Source: Desulfovibrio gilichinskyi (lineage in GTDB: Bacteria; Desulfobacterota; Desulfovibrionia; Desulfovibrionales; Desulfovibrionaceae). Taken from it: a stretch of DNA of 64,000 nt. The stretch spans positions 620,001-684,000 of the forward strand of contig NZ_FWZU01000001.1 in the NCBI RefSeq assembly GCF_900177375.1, in the 5' to 3' direction. Position 1 is the first letter of the stretch. Every line of letters begins with the position of its first letter. A program made the translations under genes and the position numbers. The notes below the pieces were generated by a model. The model saw only the letters and a program-made list of their open reading frames with translations, ran no database searches and was not told the origin of the DNA. Below, in pieces: positions 45,538-54,137 of this stretch.

Positions 45538-46209
45538 TTATACGAGTTGAGCCATAAGAGTTTCTTTAATAGAATCAATAGAACCTTCGCCGTTGAGTTC
45601 AATATATTTGAAGCCGGCTTTAGGTGCGAGGTCTTTATAGAAGTATGCAGCTGCAATAGTTCCGGTCTTTTCATCATAGTAGATGTCATGACGTTTGTTG
45701 ATAGCATCAGCATCCTGGTCATCAGCGCGTTCGGTAAGAGCACCGCCGCATACGCGACATTTGTCTCCATCAGGTTTGATAGCGTCGATGAATTTGTTGT
45801 TAGGATGGTTAGGATCATTTGCACAAAGGCGGCGACCCATGATGCGGTTTTTAGCAACTTCACGAGGAAGAAGAATTTCGATAACGTAATCAAGTTTTAC
45901 GCCGTCTTTTTCCAGAGCTTCCCAAAGTTTCTGAGCCTGCACGATAGAACGGGGGAAGCCGTCAAGCAACCAGCCGTTTTCATCAGAAGACTGAAGAACG
46001 TCAAGAACCATAGGAATAGTGATATCATCAGGTACGAGCTCACCCTTTTCAATGAATGCCTTAGCTTTCATTCCAAGTTCAGTTCCGCCACCGATATGTT
46101 TACGGAAGATAGCTCCGGATTCGATATGATCAAGGTTAAATTTCTTTTTAGCAAGCGCACCCTGAGTTCCTTTACCACTACCGTTAGGTCCAAAAATAAG
46201 AATATTCAT
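45538..46209 (-). CDS. adk: Adenylate kinase
   Basis: Converts AMP and ATP to two ADP. The 223 residues show the P-loop GPNGSGKGTQG (about 7-17), the AMP-binding GFPRSIVQAQKL and the LID region GRRLCANDPNHP...CRVCGG, whose cysteines suggest a zinc-stabilised LID. The LID is longer than in E. coli, as in a Desulfovibrio/Geobacter-type enzyme. AGGAGG lies upstream. tilS is 62 bases upstream on the same strand. Confidence 0.95.
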   Translation of the reverse strand: MNILIFGPNGSGKGTQGALAKKKFNLDHIESGAIFRKHIGGGTELGMKAKAFIEKGELVPDDITIPMVLDVLQSSDENGWLLDGFPRSIVQAQKLWEALEKDGVKLDYVIEILLPREVAKNRIMGRRLCANDPNHPNNKFIDAIKPDGDKCRVCGGALTERADDQDADAINKRHDIYYDEKTGTIAAAYFYKDLAPKAGFKYIELNGEGSIDSIKETLMAQLV

Positions 46210-46271
46210 TGTAGTCCTCCTAATGAATTAGTAACAAATTTCACAAGGTTTAAACCCTGCCGCTTACACTG

Positions 46272-47306
46272 TCAATATCTCTTAAGAATTTTGAACAGTA
46301 TACCTTGTTTTGTTATGGTAGCAGTTTTCCCAGCGGGGAATTGGAAGACGGATCCTGTTTTTCGAGCGGAGTATGCATTCTCAAGAAGATTTATGGTATC
46401 GGCGAGGGCATGTCCTTTGCCGAGCATTTCAATAATTTTCTTAAAAAGTCGACATCTTACGGCAGAGTGGCTTTTATTGAGCAACGAACTGGGAGCTAAT
46501 ATTTCGCCGGATTCAGATCTTTCCAGTTTATTTAAGCACTTCGATATTTCATGGTTCCAGTAATCCATATCTTGATCAGCCTGATTTTTCAGACGTGAAA
46601 CAGTGGTTCCGAAATTAGGATTTTCTTCCATCAGTAACGGAATAATCCGGTTACGGACGCGGTTTCTGGTCCATGCGTTTGAAGAATTGCTTTTATCTTC
46701 CCGCCACGTGCAGTCAATGCTTTCCAGCAGATCTTTAAGTTGCTGTTTCTCAGTTGTAAGCAGAGGTCGAAGGAGTTTTCGATCAGGATCATAGGCATCC
46801 ATCCCGCCGAGCGCAGGCCAGCCTGCACCGCGGATAAGACGCATTATCACGTCTTCACCAAGATCCCCGAGGTGATGTGCGAGTAGTAGGAATGATGTAT
46901 CAAATTTCTTCATGCATTGGTTGAAGAAATCGTACCGCAGAATTCTGCCGGCTTCCTCAAGTCCCATTGAATTTTTGCTGGCATAGTCACTTACATTTTC
47001 AGACTTACATGCGCATGGAACGTCGATATCTAAGCATAAATTTTCGACAAACTCTCTATCCTTATGAGATTCATCCCGAAGATTATGATCCACATGCGCG
47101 CAAAAAACCCTGCCACCGCATTTTCGGGTTAGCAGGGTTGAGATGATCAGAAGAGCTGTAGAGTCTATTCCGCCTGAAACAGCTACAAGCAGTTTTTTTG
47201 ATGCAAAGTTTGTGTTTGATTTCAGATTACCAAACTTTTCAATATCAAGGCATAATCTTGCATGCACAGAATCAAGTTCTTGAATTGATACAGGTAGTTT
47301 TATCAT
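46272..47306 (-). CDS. tilS: tRNA(Ile)-lysidine synthase
   Basis: Attaches lysine to C34 of the CAU-anticodon tRNA-Ile so it reads AUA. The 344 residues have the PP-loop VSGGIDSTALL (about 43-53), HVDHNLRDES, LLAHHLGDLGEDVIMRLIRG and the WREDKSNSSNAWTRNRVRN motif (core REDKSN.....RNRVR). The C-terminal domain is short compared with the E. coli enzyme. The ribosome site is weak. Confidence 0.93.
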   Translation of the reverse strand: MIKLPVSIQELDSVHARLCLDIEKFGNLKSNTNFASKKLLVAVSGGIDSTALLIISTLLTRKCGGRVFCAHVDHNLRDESHKDREFVENLCLDIDVPCACKSENVSDYASKNSMGLEEAGRILRYDFFNQCMKKFDTSFLLLAHHLGDLGEDVIMRLIRGAGWPALGGMDAYDPDRKLLRPLLTTEKQQLKDLLESIDCTWREDKSNSSNAWTRNRVRNRIIPLLMEENPNFGTTVSRLKNQADQDMDYWNHEISKCLNKLERSESGEILAPSSLLNKSHSAVRCRLFKKIIEMLGKGHALADTINLLENAYSARKTGSVFQFPAGKTATITKQGILFKILKRY

Positions 47307-47357
47307 TATTAAGAACTCATATAAAATTGTCTGCCTTGATCGGATGAGAAATCATAA

Positions 47358-47693
47358 TTATAAAGAAACTTCGAGATCATTGATGAAATTATCAAGATAA
47401 TCGAGCATATGGTTACGCTGCTCTGGTGTAGCATAACAAACGCAGGAACACCGCAGCTTATTCCGTGCACGAACAAGAAGCTCAAGTTTAAGTTCGTTCT
47501 CAAGTACTTCTAATGCCATGAAGTAGGGACCGCACTCTCCAAGGTGTTCTTTCTGTTCATCCTGCAAAAGGCTGTCAGGTACCGGAATATAGAAAATTCC
47601 GTCCAGTCCGCCTGTAAATTCAAGTTCTTTAAGAGCGTCAGTTATTTTTTTAAGATCTTCTTCATATATGTCTTCAAGCAGGTAATTTCTCAT
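47358..47693 (-). CDS. Hypothetical protein between tilS and hemA
   Basis: Not recognised; 111 residues. It has no signal or membrane segment, is acidic (pI clearly low) and is well supported by TAGGAAGATC upstream of the ATG. Notable are GGLDGIFYIPVP and the KLRCSCVCYAT segment with three cysteines in four-residue reach (C81, C83, C85). Probably co-transcribed with hemA, 18 bases upstream. Confidence 0.7.
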   Translation of the reverse strand: MRNYLLEDIYEEDLKKITDALKELEFTGGLDGIFYIPVPDSLLQDEQKEHLGECGPYFMALEVLENELKLELLVRARNKLRCSCVCYATPEQRNHMLDYLDNFINDLEVSL

Positions 47694-47711
47694 TTGTGAT
47701 CTTCCTAAAAT

Positions 47712-49022
47712 TTAATCTTTTGATTTCTTGCGTTTACAGTGAGCATCAGGTGGAATTGTATCATTATCAAGATTAAACATGCGCCGTGCTAAATCAATAA
47801 ATCTTTCAGCCGCGCCTTCTTCTTCTGTTCTGCGTTTTAAAAATATAACAGGTTCATGAACAAGTTTTTTGCCGATTGAAAGGGCCATGGTTTCAATCGC
47901 ATCACGTGTTTCGTCATCTATATTTCCAAGTCTTTTTAAAGTCTTGGCTAATTCTTTTCTGGCTACATTTTCACTGCGATCGAAGAGATCAACAATGGTT
48001 GGTTGCAGATCAAGAGAATTCAGCCAGTTGCCGAAAGAGAGCGTTTCCGATTCAACAATGGAGCTTGCTTTGACTGCTTCATCTTCACGCTGAGACATGT
48101 TTTCTTCAACAACATCTTTAAGATCATCAATATCGTAAAGATAAACGTTGTCGAGGCCATTAACATCAGGATCTATGTCACGCGGAACGGCAATATCAAT
48201 AAAGAACATAGGTTTAGACTTACGTTTTTTGATTACCGCTTTCATGTCCTTAGCTTTAATGACAGCATACGGGGCTCCTGTGGAACTTATGATGATGTCA
48301 GTATCGCTTAGACAGTCGTAAAGATTTTCAAACGGCACAGCTTCACCGTTCATAGTTTCTGCAAGTTCTTCAGCTCTGGCAAAGGTTCTATTGGTGATGC
48401 GGATCTTTTCGACACCGCTTTTAAGCAGGTGAGTTGCAGCTAATTCTGCCATTTCGCCAGCTCCGATAAGCATGGCTTTTTGTCCTTTGAGTTCGCCGAA
48501 AATCTTCTTGGCAAGTTCAACCGCTGCGTAACTTATTGATACTGCGCTTGAAGCAATTGATGTTTCTGTGCGTACTCTTTTAGCCACAAAAAAAGACTTA
48601 TGCAGGAGTCTGTTGATTATGACTCTGGCGGCTCCGGCTTCAACAGCTTTTCGATATGATTTTTTAAGCTGTCCGAGAATTTGCGGTTCGCCGACGATCA
48701 TTGAATCAAGACTGCTGGCAACTCTGAACAGGTGATTAACTGCTTTTAAATTTTTATAACAATATGTGTTTGGTTCGAGGTCAATTTTTGAACCGCAGCA
48801 TTTGTCAGCCCAGTATGCGAGGATTTCATTTTCAGTGAATTCTTCTGAACATACGACAAGGATTTCAACTCTATTACAAGTGGAAAGAGCCATGACCTCG
48901 CGAATTCCCATATCAAGGAGTCCATTTTCAAACTCATCAATATTGGTCAGTGCGTAGCGTTCACGGACATCAACACCTGCAGATTTGTGGTTGAGCCCAA
49001 TAAGGTAAATATTTTGGTCCAT
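47712..49022 (-). CDS. hemA: Glutamyl-tRNA reductase
   Basis: NADPH enzyme reducing glutamyl-tRNA(Glu) to glutamate-1-semialdehyde, the first step of tetrapyrrole synthesis. The 436 residues contain the catalytic Cys in ALSTCNRVEI (C49), GEPQILGQLK, the Rossmann loop AMLIGAGEMAEL (about 182-193) and a long C-terminal dimerisation helix. It lies 5 bases after ccsA. Siroheme and alternative haem synthesis of sulfate reducers start here. Confidence 0.95.
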   Translation of the reverse strand: MDQNIYLIGLNHKSAGVDVRERYALTNIDEFENGLLDMGIREVMALSTCNRVEILVVCSEEFTENEILAYWADKCCGSKIDLEPNTYCYKNLKAVNHLFRVASSLDSMIVGEPQILGQLKKSYRKAVEAGAARVIINRLLHKSFFVAKRVRTETSIASSAVSISYAAVELAKKIFGELKGQKAMLIGAGEMAELAATHLLKSGVEKIRITNRTFARAEELAETMNGEAVPFENLYDCLSDTDIIISSTGAPYAVIKAKDMKAVIKKRKSKPMFFIDIAVPRDIDPDVNGLDNVYLYDIDDLKDVVEENMSQREDEAVKASSIVESETLSFGNWLNSLDLQPTIVDLFDRSENVARKELAKTLKRLGNIDDETRDAIETMALSIGKKLVHEPVIFLKRRTEEEGAAERFIDLARRMFNLDNDTIPPDAHCKRKKSKD

Positions 49023-49027
49023 AAAAA

Positions 49028-49858
49028 TTAGACTTTAAAGCTATGGTGAGTAGGTACAAAAAAGTTGATGCCCCACAATGAGATCATGGTGATGAGGAAA
49101 ACTATTATCACCAGAATTGCCGGTTTTCGACCTCTCCAACCAGCGACTAAACGCTGATGAAAGAGAATTGCAAATAAAAACCAGACCACTATCGTTACTA
49201 CTTCCTTCGGGTCCCACGAAAAAGTCTTATTGAAGGTTTTGCTGGCCCAGAGGAATCCTGCGGCAAGTCCCAGTGTATAAAGAGGAAATCCTACCATGAT
49301 GGACCAGTGATTTACTCTGTCAAAGGTATTAAGAGAAGGCATTTCTTTACCTAAATTGGAAAGATTCGCTTTCGTTTTAATTTTATTATTTAAGTAAAGG
49401 AAGGCAACACCTGCTCCTGCAGCCATTGCCATCAAAGCAATACTCAAAAAGATGGTTCCGATATGGAGACCGATAAAGAGGCCTACAAGGTGAGCCGGTA
49501 GCTGCTGAACTTTTAAACTTTGCGTCGCAAGGGAAGCGATAAAAAGCAAAAGAGCCAGCGGAGAGGCCGTTAAGGCAAAAAAAGTATTTCTGACTTTCCA
49601 CCACAGGGCAAAGTAGACAAGAATGAAACTCCACCCAAGCAGGCTTAAATAAAAGAAACCGTCTGTAAAAACAGTAAATTTATAAAGTGTCACTGCAAGC
49701 AGCAGGTCGACCGAATGCAGTGCAAAACCTCCGATAGCGCAGAGGTTGCCCAGCTTTCCCATGATCTTATTATTCTTCAGGGTACCTCCGATAAAGAAGA
49801 TCATTCCCATCAAATATAAGGCGATGATTAAATATTGGAAAAACTCAAATAAAGTCAT
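49028..49858 (-). CDS. CcsA/HemX-like cytochrome c assembly protein
   Basis: Membrane protein of 276 residues with about eight hydrophobic helices. It has conserved histidines (ALHSVDL, GLHIGTIF, NHWSI, FHQRL) and the family segment FSWDPKEVVTIVVW (the haem-handling WD region). This CcsA/CcmC/HemX family handles haem for cytochrome c maturation; in HemX the role is to tune HemA levels. The place between hemA and the siroheme gene fits either reading. The start overlaps the upstream stop by 14 bases and has GGAG. Confidence 0.85.
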   Translation of the reverse strand: MTLFEFFQYLIIALYLMGMIFFIGGTLKNNKIMGKLGNLCAIGGFALHSVDLLLAVTLYKFTVFTDGFFYLSLLGWSFILVYFALWWKVRNTFFALTASPLALLLFIASLATQSLKVQQLPAHLVGLFIGLHIGTIFLSIALMAMAAGAGVAFLYLNNKIKTKANLSNLGKEMPSLNTFDRVNHWSIMVGFPLYTLGLAAGFLWASKTFNKTFSWDPKEVVTIVVWFLFAILFHQRLVAGWRGRKPAILVIIVFLITMISLWGINFFVPTHHSFKV

Positions 49859-50522
49859 CAGTTAACTCCGGAATGTGTGAAACAAGTTCATCCGGCAGGA
49901 TTTCAGCCAATAATTCATTAACACGGCTTAAATTTCCTGCTTCCAGTTCATCTAAAATCGGAGACGCAACAAGATGTCTGAACAAAGCCGTGTTTTGGCT
50001 TGTTTCCTCGCCAAGGTCAAGGACCATAGGTCGTAATCTTCCCATTAAAGTAAGAAATTTTGCGTAGTGATCACCGAAAATACCTTGTAGATCACTGCGT
50101 ATTTTTTTTGTAAATGCAGGGCTGTTGCCACCTGTAGATACAGCAAGAGTAAGATCTCCCTGCCTTATTACCGATGGAACGATAAAGTTGCTACCTTCAG
50201 GGTAGTCCGCAATATTACACAGAATTTTTTTTTGCAGACAAAGATCCGCAATCATCTTGTTTACACCTGCATTGCTGGTGCAGGCGAATACCATAAACAT
50301 TTCATCTAAATCAGAAGGATCAAATGCACGTTTTTCTATGAAAACACGAGGATCTTCCCCAATGCGCAGCATTTCAGGAGAAGGGTCGCAAGTGTCAACA
50401 ACTCTGATTTCATCTGGATTACACTGCAAAAGAGATTTAAGCTTGCGAAGCCCGACTTCTCCTGCACCGATAAGCAGACATTTCTGATTTTCCACTTTAA
50501 GTAAAATAGGGTAGTACGTCAT
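49845..50522 (-). CDS. Precorrin-2 dehydrogenase/sirohydrochlorin ferrochelatase (siroheme synthase N-domain)
   Basis: NAD enzyme making sirohydrochlorin from precorrin-2 (Met8/SirC/CysG-N type), feeding siroheme for sulfite reductase. I start at the ATG at 50522 (MTYYPILLKVENQKC), since the family begins so; the frame is open 20 codons further without a ribosome site. The 225-residue product has the Rossmann loop CLLIGAGEVGLRKLKSLL, then ACTSNAGVNKMIADLC and the helical C-terminal part (FTKKIRSDLQGIFGDHYAKF; the conserved PxxxxxIRxxxE-like region). It heads the sirC-ccsA-hemA operon. The ferrochelatase activity is uncertain. Confidence 0.88.
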   Translation of the reverse strand: MTYYPILLKVENQKCLLIGAGEVGLRKLKSLLQCNPDEIRVVDTCDPSPEMLRIGEDPRVFIEKRAFDPSDLDEMFMVFACTSNAGVNKMIADLCLQKKILCNIADYPEGSNFIVPSVIRQGDLTLAVSTGGNSPAFTKKIRSDLQGIFGDHYAKFLTLMGRLRPMVLDLGEETSQNTALFRHLVASPILDELEAGNLSRVNELLAEILPDELVSHIPELTDDFI

Positions 50523-50626
50523 AGAGCTTGGGTATAGCAAAATGGAGCCCTCATTGTAAAATGACAAAGCACAGATAAACATATATATTTTTAGGCGGAA
50601 TAATTCTGAAACAAATGGAAATTTTT

Positions 50627-51862
50627 ATGAAACGAGCACTCGTTGTACAACTTACAAGGTTTGGTGACCTTGTCCAGACCAAGCGGCTTATCCTTACACT
50701 AACGCGTCGTGGATTTGAAGTTCATCTCTGTGTCGACCGTTCGCTTAAAGATCTGGCTGAAATCATTTATCCTGATTGTGTCGTCCATGCTCTGATTGCG
50801 CACGGTACCGGGGTTAATGATAATGGTATATCCTCGACTTTTACAGTTAACTACAAAATTTTTCAGGTTCTTGAAAATATTAATTTTGATCAGATTTACA
50901 ATTTAAATTTTTCATCGATGAACTACGCGCTGTCTTCGCTTTTTGATTCTAAAAAAGTAGTGGGACATAAAATGATTAATGGACAGACTGTTAAGGATCC
51001 TTGGTTTGACCTGGCATTTCGCTTTGCAACGGAAAGACGTAGTAACATAAATATCGTAGATTACTGGGCTGCACTAAGTCCTGAAATGATTCCGGCTTCA
51101 GATGTTAACCCGGTTGCTATTCCCGGAAACGGCGGAATAGGGGTAGTAATGGCTGGACGTGAATCACGTCGCTCACTTCCGTTTGATGTTTTTGCTCCGC
51201 TGATTTTAGCTGCAAGGTCGGCTAATAAAAATAAAAAGATATTTTTACTAGGTGGTTCCTCAGAAAAAAAAGCCGGCGAAAAACTTCTTAGTAAACTCCC
51301 TCCATCTATAATTAAAGATACCGTTAATCTTATAGGTAAAACAGATTGGAAAGAACTTGTAGAATCTGTTTCAAATCTTGATTTGTTAATGACACCGGAT
51401 ACCGGAACCATGCACTTGGCAGCACATTTAGGAACCCCGGTTTTAGGTTTCTTCCTTTCCTCTGCATGGTGCAGTGAAACTGGACCTTATGGAAAAGGGC
51501 ATACCGTAATTCAGGCTGATTTTGATTGCTCTCCGTGTGTTGAATCTCAGCCTTGCTATAATGATTTAAAATGTCTTGGGCCATTTAATAACTCAAACTT
51601 GGCGAGATTTATTGTTACACGTAAAGCAGAGCATTTACCGCACGGGTTGTCTGTTTTTGAATCTGAGTGTGATTTTTTAGGAACTAATTACGTTTTAAAA
51701 GCAGGGCAAGACATCGGTTCCAAACGTCGTGATAGAATACGGCAGTTTATTGGTTGTCATCTTGGTATACTTGATCTCGGTGAACATGGACCTTTTCCTG
51801 AACTGGCGGAAAAGTTTTATAAAGAAAAAGACTGGGTAACAGGATCGAGGTTAGTATGTTGA
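50627..51862 (+). CDS. Glycosyltransferase family 9 (heptosyltransferase-like)
   Basis: Sugar transferase of 411 residues related to LPS heptosyltransferases. The start is the second ATG (50627) with GGAA 6 bases upstream. It has the GT9 start RALVVQLTRFGDLVQTKRL (about 3-21) and the donor-binding C-half with FLLGGSSEKKAG, LIGKTDWKELVE, LLMTPDTGTMHLAAHLGTPVLG. A Cys-rich segment (CSPCVESQPC) follows. Its end overlaps the next gene by 7 bases, so the pair work together. Acceptor may be LPS or, by context with cheR, a flagellar protein. Confidence 0.83.
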   Translation: MKRALVVQLTRFGDLVQTKRLILTLTRRGFEVHLCVDRSLKDLAEIIYPDCVVHALIAHGTGVNDNGISSTFTVNYKIFQVLENINFDQIYNLNFSSMNYALSSLFDSKKVVGHKMINGQTVKDPWFDLAFRFATERRSNINIVDYWAALSPEMIPASDVNPVAIPGNGGIGVVMAGRESRRSLPFDVFAPLILAARSANKNKKIFLLGGSSEKKAGEKLLSKLPPSIIKDTVNLIGKTDWKELVESVSNLDLLMTPDTGTMHLAAHLGTPVLGFFLSSAWCSETGPYGKGHTVIQADFDCSPCVESQPCYNDLKCLGPFNNSNLARFIVTRKAEHLPHGLSVFESECDFLGTNYVLKAGQDIGSKRRDRIRQFIGCHLGILDLGEHGPFPELAEKFYKEKDWVTGSRLVC

Positions 51863-53148
51863 AAGAAAAAATTATGAATTCAAAAAAAGTATTGAGAATA
51901 TTGGTTGTGCTGCCGCTTTATGGTGGATCTTTGCCGGTTGGAAGGTTTTGCGTCGCCGCGCTTAAAGAGATGGGGCATCTCGTCGAAACTTTTGAAGCCC
52001 CTGAATTCTACGATGCCTACAATGCTCTTGATAACCTCAAAGTCACTTCTGACAGGCATCAATACTTACAGAACAGTTTTCTGCAAGTGTTGTCACAAGC
52101 CGTTTTGGCCAAGACTGAAACATTTGAGCCGGACATGGTGCTTTCCATGGCCCAGGCTCCGCTTACCCATCAGGCTCTTAAAAGGCTTCGCCGCGATAAC
52201 GTTTTAACGGCCATGTGGTTTGTTGAAGACTTCAGACTTTTTACTTATTGGCAGAGTTTCGCGCCGCTTTATGATATTTTTGCAGTGATTCAGAAAGATC
52301 ATTTTTTTGATAAACTTAAGGATATAGGAGTTGAAAACACTCTTTATCTCCCTTTGGCGGCGCATCCTGAATTTCACAGGCCGCTTGATATTAATTCAAT
52401 TGATACACGTAAGTATGGCTCTGATGTCTCGTTCATGGGGGCTGGGTACCCTAACAGGCGTATGGCTTTTAGAACTCTTATCCACCACGGCCTCAAAATT
52501 TGGGGTTCTGAATGGGAAGGAGATCACGTCCTTGATAAGTATATTCAGCTTGGCGGCCGTAGAGTGTCGTCAGAGGAATGCGTAAAAATATTCAATGCGA
52601 CAAAGATTAATTTAAACCTTCACTCTTCTATCAATGTGGATAATATTGTCAGTGATGGAGATTTTATCAACCCACGAACTTTTGAGATTGCCGCTTGCGG
52701 AGCCTTTCAATTAGTGGATCGTCGAAAGCTTATGCCTGAAGCTTTCAAGGATGGCGAACTCGCCTATTTTGATAATCTTAAGGATCTTGATGATAAAATC
52801 AGCTATTTTCTGGATCATCCGGAAGAAAGAAAGTCTTATGCTGAAAAAGGGCGCAAAAGGGTTCTTGCTGATCATACGTACGTAATCCGAATGCAGACAC
52901 TGATTAATTTCGCTACGGAAAAAATTTTAGGATGGCCGAAAGAAAGAGAGTCTGATACATTTTTTGGACAGGATTTCCCTGAGGATATAAAAAATAATGT
53001 GATACAACTGATAGAGAAGTTAGGATTGCCCCTAAGCGTTAATTTTGAAGATCTTGTCAGTGCAGTTCGAATGCAGCATGGTGAATTAAGTCCTCTTGAT
53101 ACGGCAATTTTATTCTTGGACGAATGGAAAAAAACATACAAAAGATAA
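51856..53148 (+). CDS. CgeB-like glycosyltransferase
   Basis: Protein of 430 residues of the CgeB/DUF3880 plus glycosyltransferase group 1 type. The N-terminal half (LRILVVLPLYGGSLPVGRF, AMWFVEDFRLFTYW) resembles the DUF3880 domain. The C-terminal half has the GT-B donor region SFMGAGYPNRRMA, TKINLNLHSSIN, NPRTFEIAACGAFQLVDRR and a terminal helical extension (about 345-430). It overlaps the GT9 gene by 7 bases. Such proteins are often in flagellin or envelope glycosylation loci; the target is not known. Confidence 0.8.
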   Translation: MLKEKIMNSKKVLRILVVLPLYGGSLPVGRFCVAALKEMGHLVETFEAPEFYDAYNALDNLKVTSDRHQYLQNSFLQVLSQAVLAKTETFEPDMVLSMAQAPLTHQALKRLRRDNVLTAMWFVEDFRLFTYWQSFAPLYDIFAVIQKDHFFDKLKDIGVENTLYLPLAAHPEFHRPLDINSIDTRKYGSDVSFMGAGYPNRRMAFRTLIHHGLKIWGSEWEGDHVLDKYIQLGGRRVSSEECVKIFNATKINLNLHSSINVDNIVSDGDFINPRTFEIAACGAFQLVDRRKLMPEAFKDGELAYFDNLKDLDDKISYFLDHPEERKSYAEKGRKRVLADHTYVIRMQTLINFATEKILGWPKERESDTFFGQDFPEDIKNNVIQLIEKLGLPLSVNFEDLVSAVRMQHGELSPLDTAILFLDEWKKTYKR

Positions 53149-53226
53149 GCATTATGTTTTTTTATAATATAACAATTATTCAATTAATGCTCTTATTTTG
53201 TAATTAAATTTTAGAGAGACAAATTT

Positions 53227-54102
53227 ATGGCGGCACTTTTTTCAAATAGAGGCTTTAGTGGCGGAATTAAAATTTCCATGCTGGAGTTTACTCAATTAAG
53301 AGATATTATTTATGAATTATTCGGTATTTTCCTGAACGATAACAGAAAATATCTTGTGGAAAACAGATTTTCCGCTCGCATAAATGAGTTAAATTTAAAA
53401 AGCTTTAAAGAATACATTGATTATATAAAATATGATAAAAACCGGGTAGTTGAATTAAATAAACTTGCTGACCTCATTACAACAAATGAAACAAGTTTTT
53501 TCAGAGATAACCCGCAGCTTAAAGTTTTTACAAATGATTCATTGATGGAAATTCTTGATGCCAAACGTAAGTCAGGGCGTTTGGAACTCAAGATTTGGTC
53601 CGCAGGATGCTCATCAGGTGAAGAACCCTACACATTATCAATGATTCTACATGAAGTGCTGAAAACAGAGCTTCCTAAATGGCGTATTCAAATTACTGCC
53701 ACGGATATTTCATCTTCTGTAATCGAAAAAGCTAAAAAAGGTGAATATACAAAATATGCGTTGAAAACGACAGAAGCTGCTATTACAAAAAAGTATTTTA
53801 CAGAAAGTGAAGAAGGAGTTTATCAGATCAGCCCTGAAATCAAACGTCTGGTAAGGTTTGATAAGATCAATCTGAATGATCTTACCGCGCTAAAAAAAGT
53901 GCCTAAATCTGATATTATTTTTTGCAGAAATGTGATAATATATTTTGATAAAGAAATGAAAAAAAGAGTACTTAGAGCTTTTTACGACAATTTAATAGAA
54001 AGTGGACATTTATATGTCGGCCACTCTGAGTCTTTACATACGATAACAAATACCTTTAAAGCCAAACATCACACGGGTGCTATCTCTTACAGAAAGGTAT
54101 AA
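53227..54102 (+). CDS. cheR: Chemotaxis protein methyltransferase CheR
   Basis: SAM-dependent enzyme that methylates glutamates on chemoreceptors. The 291-residue product has the helical N-terminal domain (about 20-85), TNETSFFRDN, the SAM-binding IWSAGCSSGEEPYTLSMIL (about 134-152), TATDISSSVIEKAKKGEY and IIFCRNVIIYFD. The usual start of CheR would be near the second Met (codon 18, MLEFTQLRD), but the first ATG has GAGAGAC upstream. No other che gene is near, so it is an isolated CheR, as Desulfovibrio often have. Confidence 0.92.
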   Translation: MAALFSNRGFSGGIKISMLEFTQLRDIIYELFGIFLNDNRKYLVENRFSARINELNLKSFKEYIDYIKYDKNRVVELNKLADLITTNETSFFRDNPQLKVFTNDSLMEILDAKRKSGRLELKIWSAGCSSGEEPYTLSMILHEVLKTELPKWRIQITATDISSSVIEKAKKGEYTKYALKTTEAAITKKYFTESEEGVYQISPEIKRLVRFDKINLNDLTALKKVPKSDIIFCRNVIIYFDKEMKKRVLRAFYDNLIESGHLYVGHSESLHTITNTFKAKHHTGAISYRKV

Positions 54103-54137
54103 AATCTGGCTTTAACTTTATTTTATGAGGTGTTGCG

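Noticed and set aside
45547-46563. A 338-codon open frame antisense to adk and tilS
   Set aside because: It lies wholly opposite two clearly conserved genes, has no ribosome site and its amino-acid composition follows the codon use of the other strand.
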